A stretch of DNA of 21,260 nucleotides from Bacillota bacterium. Its GTDB lineage: Bacteria; Bacillota_E; JAJZYS01; JAJYTV01. The translations under genes were made by a program, and so were the position numbers. The notes beneath the pieces are model-generated. The model made no database searches, was not told the DNA's origin, and saw nothing but the letters and a program-made list of their open reading frames with translations. How positions within the stretch are numbered: the stretch's first letter is position 1; the number at the start of each line of letters is the position of its first letter. Below, piece by piece: positions 7,079 through 15,783 of the stretch. The stretch is taken from the NCBI GenBank assembly GCA_021845645.1, contig JAJZVM010000066.1, forward strand, positions 1 to 21,260. Direction: 5' to 3'.

Positions 7079-7189
7079 TGCCCTTGCCAGCCGTGCCAGC
7101 CCGGTTTACTGGTAAGGTGCGCATATTCACACCATGTCGCATTTCACCCGATCGGCGGGCTTGAGTGCGCCTGCTCATCACAGCAGGAG

Positions 7190-7217
7190 TTGATCTTGTA
7201 CCTACGGGTGTTATAAT
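7190..7217 (+). promoter_or_regulatory. sigma-A/70-type promoter of the toxin-antitoxin operon
   Basis: TTGATC (7190-7195), 16-bp spacer, perfect TATAAT (7212-7217). The expected start of transcription falls in CTCCA-GCG-TGGAG (7218-7230), an inverted repeat that also covers the Shine-Dalgarno GGAG. It could act as an operator for the AbrB-type antitoxin or mask the ribosome site. A second repeat, CCTGCT/AGCAGG, lies just upstream of the -35 box (7170-7187). Confidence 0.75.
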
Positions 7218-7238
7218 CTCCAGCGTGGAGGTGGTCAC

Positions 7239-7463
7239 GTGCCTGTACTTCGGATCACGACGGTCGGGAACTCGGCTGGGGTCGTCCTACCAAAGGAGAT
7301 TCTCTCAAGGCTCCGGGTCGACAAGGGTGACAGCCTCTACGTGAGCGAGGCACCTGACGGGATCTTACTCACACCGTATAACCCCGAAACGGCAGAGCAG
7401 ATGGACCGCGCCGAAGCCATCATGAGGAAACACAAGGATGTGCTCCGAAGACTTGCCAAGTAG
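7239..7463 (+). CDS. AbrB/MazE/SpoVT-type antitoxin
   Basis: A 74-residue protein whose N-terminal half is a swapped-hairpin AbrB DNA-binding domain (LRITTVGNSAGVVLPKEIL, then GDSLYVSEAPDGILLTPY). The C-terminal helix (about residues 50-74) is the likely toxin-binding tail. GTG 7239 follows GGAGGTGG closely. Its stop is immediately followed by the Doc toxin ATG, so the two are translated together. It should neutralise the toxin and autorepress the operon, as known for type II systems. Doc is classically paired with a Phd antitoxin, and here the antitoxin fold is different. Confidence 0.9.
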   Translation: MPVLRITTVGNSAGVVLPKEILSRLRVDKGDSLYVSEAPDGILLTPYNPETAEQMDRAEAIMRKHKDVLRRLAK

Positions 7464-7865
7464 ATGCGTGAACCGATCTGGGTTCACGCGTCCGTGGTGA
7501 GAGCCGTCCATGGCCGACAAATCGCCGAGCACGGCGGTTCACCTGGCATCCGAGACGCCGGTCTCATGGAGGCCGCTCTCGCTCACCCTCGAAATGTGTG
7601 GCTGTACGAAAACAGCGCGAGTGTTCCGAGGCTTGCGGCCGCATACGCCTATGCGCTAACGAGGGATCATCCCTTTATCGACGGCAACAAGCGGGTGGCG
7701 CTCGTTGTACTTCTGCTGTTCTTGGACTTGAACGGATGGCAGCTCGACACGCCTGAGGAAGATCTCTACGTTCACATGCTTGAGTTGGCCGCCGGCAACG
7801 TCAGCGAGGAGATGCTCGTCAGCTGGTTGGAAGAGCGGTGCTGCTCCTCCAATGGAAATCTGTAG
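7464..7865 (+). CDS. doc: Doc-type (death-on-curing, Fic-fold) toxin
   Basis: A 133-residue Fic/Doc protein. The motif HPFIDGNKR at residues 69-77 matches the Doc form HxFxDxNKR, not the AMP-transferring Fic form ending GNGR. Doc proteins phosphorylate elongation factor Tu and stop translation. The length is that of Doc. The ATG abuts the antitoxin TAG with no gap, typical of translational coupling. The catalytic motif looks intact and no inhibitory (S/T)xxxE(G/N) helix is evident, so inhibition is presumably provided by the AbrB-type partner. The whole operon has lower-complexity surroundings full of gene remnants, which fits a mobile maintenance module. Confidence 0.9.
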   Translation: MREPIWVHASVVRAVHGRQIAEHGGSPGIRDAGLMEAALAHPRNVWLYENSASVPRLAAAYAYALTRDHPFIDGNKRVALVVLLLFLDLNGWQLDTPEEDLYVHMLELAAGNVSEEMLVSWLEERCCSSNGNL

Positions 7866-7888
7866 TTGGCTCCTCTCGAGAGACGGAA

Positions 7889-7925
7889 CGCGAAGGGCCT
7901 CGCATACCGTGCAAGGTCCTTCGCG
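7889..7925. terminator. hairpin between convergent doc and nrdJ
   Basis: CGCGAAGGGCCT (7889-7900) pairs with AGGTCCTTCGCG (7914-7925) over 12 bp with one G-U wobble, loop of 13 nt. It lies midway in the 82-bp gap and could end transcripts from both sides. U tracts are weak on both strands. Confidence 0.6.
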
Positions 7926-7947
7926 CGCTGCTTTCTGGGGCTCAGTT

Positions 7948-10900
7948 TCAGGAGCAACCGATGCTGTTGCCGCAATTGAGGCACTTGTAGCACGATCCGT
8001 TGCGTACCGTGATGTGCCCGCACTGGTCGCAGATCGGTGCATCACCCATGAGCTGCGACAGCTGTTCGTCCATCGCGTCGCGCGGCCGGATCTCGAGTGC
8101 AGGCTGCGGCACGACTGGCGGTTTCTCCGCCGCGGGCTCCGCCGCCGGACGAGCGGGGGCTCTTTGCTCGCTCAAGTTCTGCTGCGGGCTCACGTGTTCG
8201 TTGCCGTCATCGATGGGCTTCACCTGGACGAAGTCGGTCCGCCCGAGATACTCCATGCCCAGTACGCGGAAGACGAAGTCGATCACGGACGTAGCGAGCT
8301 TGATGTTCGGATGTCCCTCTACAATCCCCTGTGGCTCGAAACGCGTGAACGTGAAGGTGTCGACGAACTCGTCGAGCGGCACGCCGTACTGCAGACCCTT
8401 CGAGACCGCGATCGCGAACATGTTGATCAGGCTGCGGAAAGAGGCGCCTTCCTTGTGCATGTCGATGAAGATCTCGCCAAGGGCCCCGTCCTCGTATTCT
8501 CCGGTGCGCAGGTAAAGCTTGTGGCCGGCGATACGCGCCTCCTGGGTGAAGCCGAAGCGCTTCGAGGGCAAGGGCCGCCGCTTGCGTACAGCCTGGGCCG
8601 GCGCCACGGCCGCTGCCACAGAAGCCGCTTTCGGCTCCTCCTTCTTGTCCTCCGCTTTTTCGGCAGTCGACGTGGAAAGCGGCTGCGACAGCTTCGAACC
8701 GTCGCGGTAGATCGCAATCGCTTTGAGGCCGAGTTGCCAGCTTTCCCAGTAGGCCTGCTTGACATCGTCCACGGAGGCCTCGCTCGGCATGTTGATCGTC
8801 TTGGAGATGCCGCCCGATAGGAAGGGCTGCACGGCGCCCATCATCCGGATATGGCCCAGGTAGTGGATGAAGCGTTGGCCGATCGTGCCGCAACGGTTGG
8901 CGCAGTCGAAGACCGGCAGGTCCTCCTCCCGCAGGTGCGGTGCGCCCTCCACCGTCTGGAGGCCACAGGCGTAATCCGATGTCTTCCGGATCTCCTCCGG
9001 CGTGAAGCCCAACTGGCGGGCAAGGTCGAAACCGGGTTTGTGCAGTTCCTCCGCCTTGATGCCCAGACGGCCAAGTGCAGCTTCGCCGACCACCCACGGC
9101 GACAGGGCGTAGCCCAGTTCGAACACACCCGGCAGGGCATCCTCGACCCGCGCGATCTCCTCGTCCGTCAGGCCCTTGGCCTTGAGAGCCTCCCGCGACA
9201 CGCCAGGGGCACCCTTAAGCGTCATGCTGCCGACGGCGTAGCGGAGTATTTCTTCGATCTCCTCGGCCGAGTAGCCGAGGTGCTGGAGCGCCGGCTTCAC
9301 CGATTGGTTGACGATCTTGAAGTAGCCGCCGCCGGCCAGCTTCTTGAACTTGACGAGAGCGAAGTCCGGCTCGACGCCCGTGGTATCGCAGTCCATCAGC
9401 AGTCCGATCGTGCCCGTCGGGGCCAGCAGCGAGACCTGCGCGTTGCGATAGCCCCACTCCTCGCCGAGCGCGAGGGCGCGGTCCCAGGCCTGGTGCGCCC
9501 CCTCGAGGATGTTCGCGGGACACAGTTCCTGCGCGATCCCCTGCGGCTTTACCTCGAGCCCTTCGTATTCGAGTTCCGCAGTTCGGTAGGCGGCCCTGCG
9601 GTGGTTGCGAATAACGCGCAGCATGTCGGCACGGTTGCGCTCGAAGCCGGTGAAGGGTCCGAGCGCCCTCGCCATCTCGGCCGAAGTTGCGTAAGACTCT
9701 CCCGTCATGAGGGCAGTTATCCCTGCCGCGAGCGCTCGACCTTCGTCAGAGTCGTACGGCATGCCGGAAACCATCAGCAGAGCGCCGAGGTTCGCGTAGC
9801 CAAGGCCGAGCGTGCGGAAGTCGTAACTCACTTGCGCGATCTCGGCACTCGGGAACTGGCTCATCAGCACAGAGATCTCGAGCACGATCGTCCAGATCCT
9901 CGTAGCCTGGCGGAACGTCTCGACGTCGAAGTGCGCCCTCTCCACGTCGAAGAACTTCATCAGGTTGAGCGAGGCCAAGTTGCAGGCCGAGTCGTCCAGG
10001 AAGAGATATTCGCTGCAGTTGTGGACGACGATCCCCGACGCCACGAAATGGTCGGTCGTCGGTTCGGTCAGGTCGTAGACCGGCGCCCTGCCTAGGGCTT
10101 CTAGGGAAACGAACTTATCCGTGAATCCACCGCCAAACGACATGGTGGTGCATTCCTGATACGTGGCGCGCGTCGCGTTCAAGCCACGTAGCTGCTCCGC
10201 CTTCGCGCTACCAGGCAGGAAACCGATCTTGTTCTCGAACAGGACGCGCGACTTCCGCGAAATGCGCAGGCTGTGCCTCTGCTGGACCGGATATTCGCGC
10301 TGATCCCCGCGTCCGCCGGGGCGGGGGGCGTGGCGGTTGCCGCCGCGCCTGTTCTTGTAGAGCTTCGACTTGACGCCGAAGCTCAGCAGCAACAATTGGA
10401 CCTGCTCCAGCAGGGTGATCGAGGTGGCCTCGAGCGAGACGTAGTGCCCCTTGTCGTTCAAGTCCGAAACGGTGGCATCGCTGGTGAACAATCCGCGCAA
10501 CATGGCAGCCGCCGATGCCTCGTCAAGATAGAACGCATCTTCCCGCAGGGCCCTGTCCGCGCCCCGGTCGAGGATCGCGTAGCGCTCGAGCTCCGGCACG
10601 ATTCCCTGTATGGATGTACCGAAACGGCTCGATGTCGCTGTCGTCACCACGCCCTCGGTCGGCCGGTTCGGCTTCCTGTCGTAGAGGTACCCGATGTGGG
10701 GCCCGAGCGCAGACGCCTCTTCGAGGGCCACCGTGATGTCGACCTGGCGCTGGCCGTTGGATTCCGTGACGCAGCCTTCGCCCAGAGCGAGACCGATGAT
10801 CTCGGCCAACTCGCGATCGAGATGCTGCCCGCCGAATCCGGCGCCCTGCAGCAACACCTCGTCGTCCACGCTCAGCTCCCGCGCCGGCACATCGCCGCGG

Positions 10901-12315
10901 TTCAAGGTGAACACAGGGTGATCGGCGGTCACCGTGACGGAGTACCCGGCCTGGGTACGCAACCGGTAAACGTCCTTGACGCCTGTCGGGAAGACCGACT
11001 TGGCCACGGCTTGCCCACCGCCGACGTTCAGAAGCGGGTGTTCGCCCACGAGTTCGTCGATCCGCCGCCAACCGTACGCGGTGGCCACGCGGGTGTCTCC
11101 GGTGACGCAAGGGTTGGAAGCGTTGATCCGCCCGGACTGCGGCACGGTGTGCCACTCGTTCGTGGTACTGTCGTACTGGATGCCGGGGTCGGCGCAGGCC
11201 CATGCGGCACGCGCGATCTTGTCCCAGAGGTCGCGCGCCTTGAGCGTCTTCTTGACCTCCCCGGTTGTGCGCCAGGTGAGATTCCAGTCCCGGTCCTCGG
11301 CAACGGTGTTCAGGAAGTCGTTCGTGACCCGCACCGAGTTGTTCGAGTTCTGACCGGAAACGGTCGCGTATGCCTCTCCATTGAAGTCGCCCGGGTAGCC
11401 GGCGGCGATCAGGGCCGCCACCTTGCGCTCCTCGGCCACCTTCCAGTCGATGAACTGCTCGATGTCGGGGTGGTCGACGTTGACGACGACCATCTTCGCT
11501 GCCCGGCGCGTCGTGCCGCCGGACTTGATGGCGCCGGCCGCGCGGTCGCCGATGCGCAGGAATGACATGAGTCCCGAGGAAGTGCCGCCGCCCGAGAGCG
11601 TCTCGCCCTCGCCGCGGATGTTCGAGTAGTTGGTGCCCGTGCCCGATCCGTATTTGAAGATGCGGCTCTCGCGCAGCCACAGGTCCATGATGCCGCCCGC
11701 GCCGACGAGGTCGTCGCGTACCGACTGGATGAAGCACGCGGAGGTCTGCGGGCGCGAGTACGCGTCCTGCGACTCCTTCAGCACACCGTCGTCCGGGTCG
11801 ACATAGTAGTGGCCCTGCCCCGGCCCCGTGATGCCGTAGGCCCAGCTCAGGCCCGTGTTGAACCACTGCGGCGAGTTTGGCGCGGCGATCTGGTGCAGCA
11901 ACATGTACACGAGCTCGTCGTAGAACGCCTGCGCGTCCTCAGGCGTGGCGAAATAGCCATAGCGCTCGGCGTGATGACGCCAGGCGCCAGCCAAGCGGTG
12001 CACCACCTGACGCGCGCTTGTCTCGCCACCAAGGACTGGCTGCCCCTGCGCGTCGAGCACCGGCTTGCCATCCTTGTCGGCCTGCGGCACGCCGGCCTTG
12101 CGGAAGTACTTCGACACCATGATGTCGGCCGCGACCTGCGACCAATCGGCGGGAATCTCCGCATCCTTGAGCTCGAAGATCACCTTGCCGTTCGGATCCG
12201 TGATGCGCGAGGTCCGTCTCGCCCACGCAACGGATGCAAAGGGGTCGTCACCCTTGCGTGTGTAGACGCGCTGGATGCTAAGCCCCTGGCGGCCAAGGTT
12301 CTTCTCAGTGCGCAA
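7948..12315 (-). CDS. nrdJ: adenosylcobalamin-dependent (class II) ribonucleotide reductase with intein
   Basis: The enzyme reduces ribonucleotides to deoxyribonucleotides with coenzyme B12. The precursor is 1455 residues: N-extein 1-402, intein 403-766, C-extein 767-1455, giving a mature protein of about 1091. Visible family signatures are [10 protein letters not shown] at the start, [32 protein letters not shown] across the splice site, [31 protein letters not shown], and a C-terminal [13 protein letters not shown] zinc-ribbon-like tail. The start is TTG 12315, 7 nt after GAGGAGG. A longer open frame to 13065 only reads the opposite strand of the kinase gene and is rejected. Two NrdR-box-like sites upstream suggest NrdR repression. 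No cobalamin riboswitch was recognised. No other reductase gene is in the window. Confidence 0.95.
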   Translation of the reverse strand: MRTEKNLGRQGLSIQRVYTRKGDDPFASVAWARRTSRITDPNGKVIFELKDAEIPADWSQVAADIMVSKYFRKAGVPQADKDGKPVLDAQGQPVLGGETSARQVVHRLAGAWRHHAERYGYFATPEDAQAFYDELVYMLLHQIAAPNSPQWFNTGLSWAYGITGPGQGHYYVDPDDGVLKESQDAYSRPQTSACFIQSVRDDLVGAGGIMDLWLRESRIFKYGSGTGTNYSNIRGEGETLSGGGTSSGLMSFLRIGDRAAGAIKSGGTTRRAAKMVVVNVDHPDIEQFIDWKVAEERKVAALIAAGYPGDFNGEAYATVSGQNSNNSVRVTNDFLNTVAEDRDWNLTWRTTGEVKKTLKARDLWDKIARAAWACADPGIQYDSTTNEWHTVPQSGRINASNPCVTGDTRVATAYGWRRIDELVGEHPLLNVGGGQAVAKSVFPTGVKDVYRLRTQAGYSVTVTADHPVFTLNRGDVPARELSVDDEVLLQGAGFGGQHLDRELAEIIGLALGEGCVTESNGQRQVDITVALEEASALGPHIGYLYDRKPNRPTEGVVTTATSSRFGTSIQGIVPELERYAILDRGADRALREDAFYLDEASAAAMLRGLFTSDATVSDLNDKGHYVSLEATSITLLEQVQLLLLSFGVKSKLYKNRRGGNRHAPRPGGRGDQREYPVQQRHSLRISRKSRVLFENKIGFLPGSAKAEQLRGLNATRATYQECTTMSFGGGFTDKFVSLEALGRAPVYDLTEPTTDHFVASGIVVHNCSEYLFLDDSACNLASLNLMKFFDVERAHFDVETFRQATRIWTIVLEISVLMSQFPSAEIAQVSYDFRTLGLGYANLGALLMVSGMPYDSDEGRALAAGITALMTGESYATSAEMARALGPFTGFERNRADMLRVIRNHRRAAYRTAELEYEGLEVKPQGIAQELCPANILEGAHQAWDRALALGEEWGYRNAQVSLLAPTGTIGLLMDCDTTGVEPDFALVKFKKLAGGGYFKIVNQSVKPALQHLGYSAEEIEEILRYAVGSMTLKGAPGVSREALKAKGLTDEEIARVEDALPGVFELGYALSPWVVGEAALGRLGIKAEELHKPGFDLARQLGFTPEEIRKTSDYACGLQTVEGAPHLREEDLPVFDCANRCGTIGQRFIHYLGHIRMMGAVQPFLSGGISKTINMPSEASVDDVKQAYWESWQLGLKAIAIYRDGSKLSQPLSTSTAEKAEDKKEEPKAASVAAAVAPAQAVRKRRPLPSKRFGFTQEARIAGHKLYLRTGEYEDGALGEIFIDMHKEGASFRSLINMFAIAVSKGLQYGVPLDEFVDTFTFTRFEPQGIVEGHPNIKLATSVIDFVFRVLGMEYLGRTDFVQVKPIDDGNEHVSPQQNLSEQRAPARPAAEPAAEKPPVVPQPALEIRPRDAMDEQLSQLMGDAPICDQCGHITVRNGSCYKCLNCGNSIGCS
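10018..11109 (-). other. intein with LAGLIDADG-type homing endonuclease domain inside nrdJ
   Basis: A 364-residue in-frame insertion. It begins at Cys ([13 protein letters not shown], block A) right after NASNP and ends VVHN (block G) right before Cys of CSEYLF. Block B is TADHPVFT, with the conserved His. Block F is [15 protein letters not shown]. So Cys1, the penultimate His, terminal Asn and Cys+1 needed for protein splicing are all present. Between them, [11 protein letters not shown] and [12 protein letters not shown] are the two dodecapeptide motifs of a LAGLIDADG endonuclease, with acidic residues E and D in place. An Arg/Gly-rich stretch ([20 protein letters not shown]) follows the second motif. 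Splicing restores NPCSEY. Confidence 0.93.
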
Positions 12316-12392
12316 CTCGTCGCCTCCTCGACCGAAATCGGCAGGCCACCCCTGTGGTCCTGCCTGCTTACGCTGTCCGTAGCGTTGCCCGG

Positions 12393-12440
12393 CCACAACA
12401 TCTTGTGTCACACGGTCAGCAACCGAACAACATCTAGTAG
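12393..12440. promoter_or_regulatory. tandem NrdR-box-like sites upstream of nrdJ
   Basis: Box 1 is CCACAACATCTTGTGT (12393-12408), with perfect CACAA/TTGTG half-sites. Box 2 is GAACAACATCTAGTAG (12425-12440), sharing ACAACATCT and 11 of 16 positions. Their starts are 32 bp apart, about three helical turns, the spacing known for NrdR box pairs (consensus close to ACACAATATATTGTGT). They lie 78-125 bp upstream of the nrdJ start codon and 71 bp before the kinase ATG, so both divergent genes could be affected. Confidence 0.72.
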
Positions 12441-12510
12441 GACAGGCTATTCGGCAACCTCTTCTCCTTTCCTGCCAAGAGCCAGGGTGACTTCGTTCGA
12501 CATATGGACC

Positions 12511-13836
12511 ATGCAAACACCCGCCACTCTGCGGTATGCTGCATTTGGGGAGGTGTCCATCCTGCGGCGCGTGCGCTGGCTGGCCACGGTCGTTCCGGTG
12601 GTGGGCCTGATCCTTCTGGGCCTGTTCCGCCATTTTGTCATCGACCACTGGCTGCCCGGACAGTCGGGGTGGATCGCCGAGACAGCCATCCTCGTGGTGC
12701 TCGCGCTGATCTTCTCGACGTTCGTGGTCGGTGTCTTCGACCGCCTTCAGCGCGACCTGTCCAAGCTGTATGCGGACGCCTCGGCAGGACGCGACCGCTT
12801 GCAGGCGGTGCAGGAGGCAGGTCTCGCCCTCGCGTCGGACCTCGCGCTGGACCGGCTCTTGCAGCGTGTTGTGGATCTCTCGCGTCAAATCATCCAAGCG
12901 CGCTACGCGGCGCTCGGCGTGTTCGGGGAAGACGGCCAGACCCAGCGCTTCATCTACAGCCGACCCGATCAAGGCCCTGCTGCTCAGCAGCCACTGCCCC
13001 TCGACCGCAACGACGGCAGCTTCCTGTCGGTCCCGGTCACCTACCAGGGCAAGGCCATCGGCCACTTGTACATCGCAGACAAGGAATCAGGAATAGCATT
13101 TGCTGAAGCCGACCGTGAGATGGCGGAGCTATTCGCGGCGCATGCGGCGGTCGCCCTGACCAACGCGCGGCTGTACCAGCAGGTGCAGCGTCTCGCGGTC
13201 GTCGAGGAGCGTCAGCGCATCGGTATGGACCTGCATGACGGCACCATCCAGCAGCTTTACGCCATCGGACTGATGCTGGAGTCTGTGATCGGCATGCTGG
13301 GCGAGCAGTCCAACGCCTCGGCGCGCGACCGCCTCGACCGGGTCGCTGATCAGCTCAATCAGACGATCGACAACATTCGCCACTACATCTTCGACCTTCG
13401 CTCCGAAACCCCAGGCTTGGCGTTGCCGGAAGCCCTGATGCAGATCGCGACGCAGATCGGCGTCCAGCCGATCACCCGCGTGGACATGCAGACGGACGCC
13501 TGGCGGCGATTGTCCCGAGACCAGACAGCCGCCCTCTGGCACATCGCACGCGAGGTATTCTCTAACGCCGCCCGGCACGCCCACCCGCACAAGATCCTGG
13601 TCACCGTCAGCAACGAACCGGGTGGCAGCGTCCAGATCCAGTTCCGCGATGACGGCGAGGGCTTCGATGCCCTGCAGGAATTCGACGAGACCCACCACGG
13701 ACTGCGCAACATGCGCATCCGGGCGCGCCAGCAGCACGGCGATCTGCAGGTCCTATCGGCGCGCGGCAAGGGGACTACGGTGCAGGTGCGATTCAAACCG
13801 GAAGAGAATCCCGTCGTAGAGGAGGACGCGGAGTAG
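12511..13836 (+). CDS. sensor histidine kinase, GAF plus HisKA_3/HATPase, DevS/NarX-like
   Basis: From ATG 12511 the product is 441 residues: two membrane segments (about 24-42 and 57-76), a linker, a GAF domain (about 97-221), the HisKA_3 dimerisation helix with phospho-acceptor His242 ([15 protein letters not shown]), and an HATPase domain with the N box ([11 protein letters not shown]), DDGEGFD and [11 protein letters not shown]. It should phosphorylate the adjacent regulator. GAF ligands in such kinases can be haem, nucleotide or redox signals; none can be read here. The start is uncertain, because no good ribosome site precedes 12511, while GGGGAGGTG at 12545-12553 sits inside the frame. 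Reading further upstream only enters nrdJ antisense. It is divergent from nrdJ with the NrdR-like boxes in between. Confidence 0.88.
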   Translation: MQTPATLRYAAFGEVSILRRVRWLATVVPVVGLILLGLFRHFVIDHWLPGQSGWIAETAILVVLALIFSTFVVGVFDRLQRDLSKLYADASAGRDRLQAVQEAGLALASDLALDRLLQRVVDLSRQIIQARYAALGVFGEDGQTQRFIYSRPDQGPAAQQPLPLDRNDGSFLSVPVTYQGKAIGHLYIADKESGIAFAEADREMAELFAAHAAVALTNARLYQQVQRLAVVEERQRIGMDLHDGTIQQLYAIGLMLESVIGMLGEQSNASARDRLDRVADQLNQTIDNIRHYIFDLRSETPGLALPEALMQIATQIGVQPITRVDMQTDAWRRLSRDQTAALWHIAREVFSNAARHAHPHKILVTVSNEPGGSVQIQFRDDGEGFDALQEFDETHHGLRNMRIRARQQHGDLQVLSARGKGTTVQVRFKPEENPVVEEDAE

Positions 13837-14508
13837 ATGGCTCAAGAAATTCGCTTGGTAATCGTGGACGACCACGAAGTGGTTCGTATGGGGCTCAGTT
13901 CTCTCTTTGAAAGCCACCCCGAGGTCAAGGTGGTTGGTCAGGCGGGAAGTGTCGCGGAGGCCCTGGAGGTGGTTCGCCAGGAGCAGCCCGACGTCGTGGT
14001 GATGGATGTCCGGCTGGGGGATGGCAGCGGCGTCGAGGCGTGCCGCGAGATCCGCTCCGAACTACCGGACACGCGGGTCATCATGCTCACGTCCTACTCC
14101 GACGACGAAGCTCTCTTCGCTTCGATCATGGCAGGCGCATCGGGGTACATCCTCAAGCAGACGCGCGGCCGCGTCGTCGTTGAAGCCGTGACGACCGTGG
14201 CGCGCGGCGGCTCCCTGTTCGACCCGCTCGTCGCCGGACGTGTGCTGGAGCGCCTGCGCGGCCAGACAACGACGAGACCGGACGACCCGATCTCGTCCCT
14301 CACGCCGCAGGAGCGCCGCATCCTGCACTTGATCGCAGACGGCAAGACGAACAAGGAGATCGCCAAGGAAGTCTACCTGAGCGACAAGACCGTCAAGCAC
14401 TACGTCTCGAACATTCTGCAGAAGCTGGGCTTGGCACGCCGTTCGGAGGCCGCCGCCTTCATCGCTCGCTTCGAGGCGGAGCACGGCGGCGAAGAGCCGC
14501 AGGGCTAG
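13837..14508 (+). CDS. NarL/FixJ-type response regulator, DevR-like
   Basis: A 223-residue response regulator. The receiver domain has acidic residues Asp11-Asp12, phospho-acceptor Asp57 (VVVMDVRLGDG), a switch Thr in MLTSYSDDEA and Lys in GYILKQ. The LuxR-type helix-turn-helix covers about residues 155-215 (LTPQERRILHLIADGKTNKE, then SDKTVKHYVSNILQKLG). The pattern RMGLSSLF / GQAGSVAEAL / LTSYSDDEALFASIMAGASG is strongly reminiscent of the mycobacterial DevR (DosR) branch. Its ATG follows the kinase TAG without a gap, and an AGAGGAGG site lies inside the kinase 3' end, so the two are coupled. Target genes are unknown. A DevR-like oxygen or redox role is inference from similarity only. Confidence 0.92.
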   Translation: MAQEIRLVIVDDHEVVRMGLSSLFESHPEVKVVGQAGSVAEALEVVRQEQPDVVVMDVRLGDGSGVEACREIRSELPDTRVIMLTSYSDDEALFASIMAGASGYILKQTRGRVVVEAVTTVARGGSLFDPLVAGRVLERLRGQTTTRPDDPISSLTPQERRILHLIADGKTNKEIAKEVYLSDKTVKHYVSNILQKLGLARRSEAAAFIARFEAEHGGEEPQG

Positions 14509-14605
14509 GCCCTAGCCAAGCAACACCCGATCTCATAGGTTTATGCCTGCGACCCAAGGACGCCCACGCGGCCTCGGGTCGCTTTCGCGCCCTCGCGAGC
14601 GCGAC
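14503..14605. terminator. hairpins between convergent response regulator and dehydrogenase
   Basis: A small hairpin GGCTAG-GCC-CTAGCC (14503-14517) overlaps the regulator stop codon. A larger one at 14578-14605 pairs GTCGC and TCGCG with CGCGA and GCGAC (internal loop TT/GC, loop CCCT). An alternative pairing GCGACCC (14549-14555) with GGGTCGC (14576-14582) competes with it. There is no clear U tract, so termination is likely but not certain. Confidence 0.45.
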
Positions 14606-14618
14606 GAGGCTCACGTCC

Positions 14619-15686
14619 TCAGCGCCTGGGCACGAAGTGGCGCTGCTGTTGCGCCAGTGCCTTGATGTGGTCCTCGGCCATGTGCTCCGCCGCAATCTCG
14701 GTGGTGACGTCCTCCGCCTCCGCGCGCTGGAAGAGCTGGCGCAGCCGATCGCCGATGCGCTCCACGCGGGCGAAGGCACGCTCATGGTCGTAGCCGCCGT
14801 CCTCGAACTCGTCGGCGATGTTGACGATACCGCCGCCGTTGACGATGAAGTCCGGGGCGTACAGGATATTCCTCCGCCGCAGCTCCTCGGCCATCTCTGC
14901 CGCGGCCAGCTGGTTGTTGGCCGAGCCGCAGACTATGCGCGCCTGCAGCCGATGAACGGTGTCCTGGTTGATGGTCAGGCCGAGGGCGCAGGGAGAGAAC
15001 ACGTCGCATGCCACATCGTAGATCGCCGCTGGGGTCACCAGCGTGGCGCCGGTGGCGGCCGCCACGCGTTCGGCACGCTCGGGGCGCACATCGCAGACGA
15101 AAAGCGTCGCGCCGTCCTCCGCAAGGCGCCGTGCCAGTTCGGATCCGACGTTGCCGGCGCCCTGGATGGCGATGCGCCTTCCCTTGGGATCGCCCTGGCC
15201 GAAGACATGCTCAAGACTCGCCCGGATGGAGACGTAGGTGCCGAGCGCAGCTGCCTTGGAGGGATCGCCGCTCTTGTGCGGCCGACCGACGAGGTACCTC
15301 GTCGATTGCGCCATCACCTCGATATCGTCGGGGCTCAGCCCGACGTCCTCGCCCGTGTAGATCCGGCCGCCGAGCATCTCGACGAAGCGGCCGGCCGCCC
15401 GCAAAAGCAGGTCCGACTTCACGTCGGGGTCATTGAAGATCACGCACTTCGAACCGCCGAAGTCGATTCCGGCGAAAGCGTTCTTGTAGGTCATGCCTCG
15501 CGACAGCCTCAGGGCGTCGGCGACCGCTTCCTCCTCGCTCGCGTAATGCCAGTTCCGCATGCCGCCCAGCCCTGGGCCAAGCGTGGTGTCGTGCAGGGCG
15601 ACAATCATCCTGAGACCTGACGCCTTGTCGTAGTTGAAGATCAGCTGCTCGTGGCCGTATTCCGCCATAGCCTGAAATATGTCCAT
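14619..15686 (-). CDS. Leu/Phe/Val-type NAD-dependent amino acid dehydrogenase
   Basis: A 355-residue enzyme of the Glu/Leu/Phe/Val dehydrogenase superfamily, which deaminates amino acids to 2-oxo acids with NAD. The N-terminal substrate domain has the glycine-rich GPGLGGMR, MTYKNAFAGIDFGGSK with the paired lysines Lys68 and Lys80 (numbering identical to Bacillus leucine dehydrogenase), and GEDVG. The Rossmann domain has AIQGAGNVGSELA, and IVCGSANNQL follows. Phenylalanine versus leucine preference cannot be decided by eye. ATG 15686 follows GAGGGGG. Reading upstream to 15959 enters the neighbouring gene's antisense and is rejected. It ends the leftward CoA-catabolic cluster, 97 bp after the dehydrogenase-like gene, suggesting that 2-oxo acids from it feed the pathway. 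Confidence 0.9.
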   Translation of the reverse strand: MDIFQAMAEYGHEQLIFNYDKASGLRMIVALHDTTLGPGLGGMRNWHYASEEEAVADALRLSRGMTYKNAFAGIDFGGSKCVIFNDPDVKSDLLLRAAGRFVEMLGGRIYTGEDVGLSPDDIEVMAQSTRYLVGRPHKSGDPSKAAALGTYVSIRASLEHVFGQGDPKGRRIAIQGAGNVGSELARRLAEDGATLFVCDVRPERAERVAAATGATLVTPAAIYDVACDVFSPCALGLTINQDTVHRLQARIVCGSANNQLAAAEMAEELRRRNILYAPDFIVNGGGIVNIADEFEDGGYDHERAFARVERIGDRLRQLFQRAEAEDVTTEIAAEHMAEDHIKALAQQQRHFVPRR

Positions 15687-15783
15687 CGGAGGGCCCCCTC
15701 TATTCCAACAATCCTCTGGTGTTGGTCGGCTTCCCCCTGTAATATCAGGTCCGCTGTCTCGTCCTGGGCCGGCGTCGCCTGCT

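Larger units (their letters stand above)
6913..7238. other. intergenic stretch before the toxin-antitoxin operon
   Basis: It holds the (CT)10 tract, a CCTGCT/AGCAGG inverted repeat (7170-7187) and the promoter of the toxin-antitoxin operon. A minus-strand open frame crosses the CT tract (read as REREREYF) and may contain the displaced N-terminus of the hypothetical gene to its left. No other gene is convincing. Confidence 0.5.

Noticed and set aside
8851..11565. Long plus-strand open frames (about 414 and 430 codons) opposite nrdJ
   Set aside because: They mirror the codon periodicity of a GC-rich coding strand, have no domains, and the minus strand encodes an unmistakable reductase and intein.
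12316..12392. Cobalamin riboswitch in the nrdJ leader
   Set aside because: The leader is short and no B12-box-like GCCACTG core was found; the NrdR-like boxes explain the region better.
11809..12510. Upstream extension of the kinase gene by 234 codons
   Set aside because: It is antisense to the conserved N-terminal part of nrdJ and shows no sensor domain.
12316..13065. N-terminal extension of nrdJ by 250 codons
   Set aside because: It overlaps the kinase gene antisense, has no family similarity, and the TTG at 12315 has a strong Shine-Dalgarno and the family's usual N-terminus.
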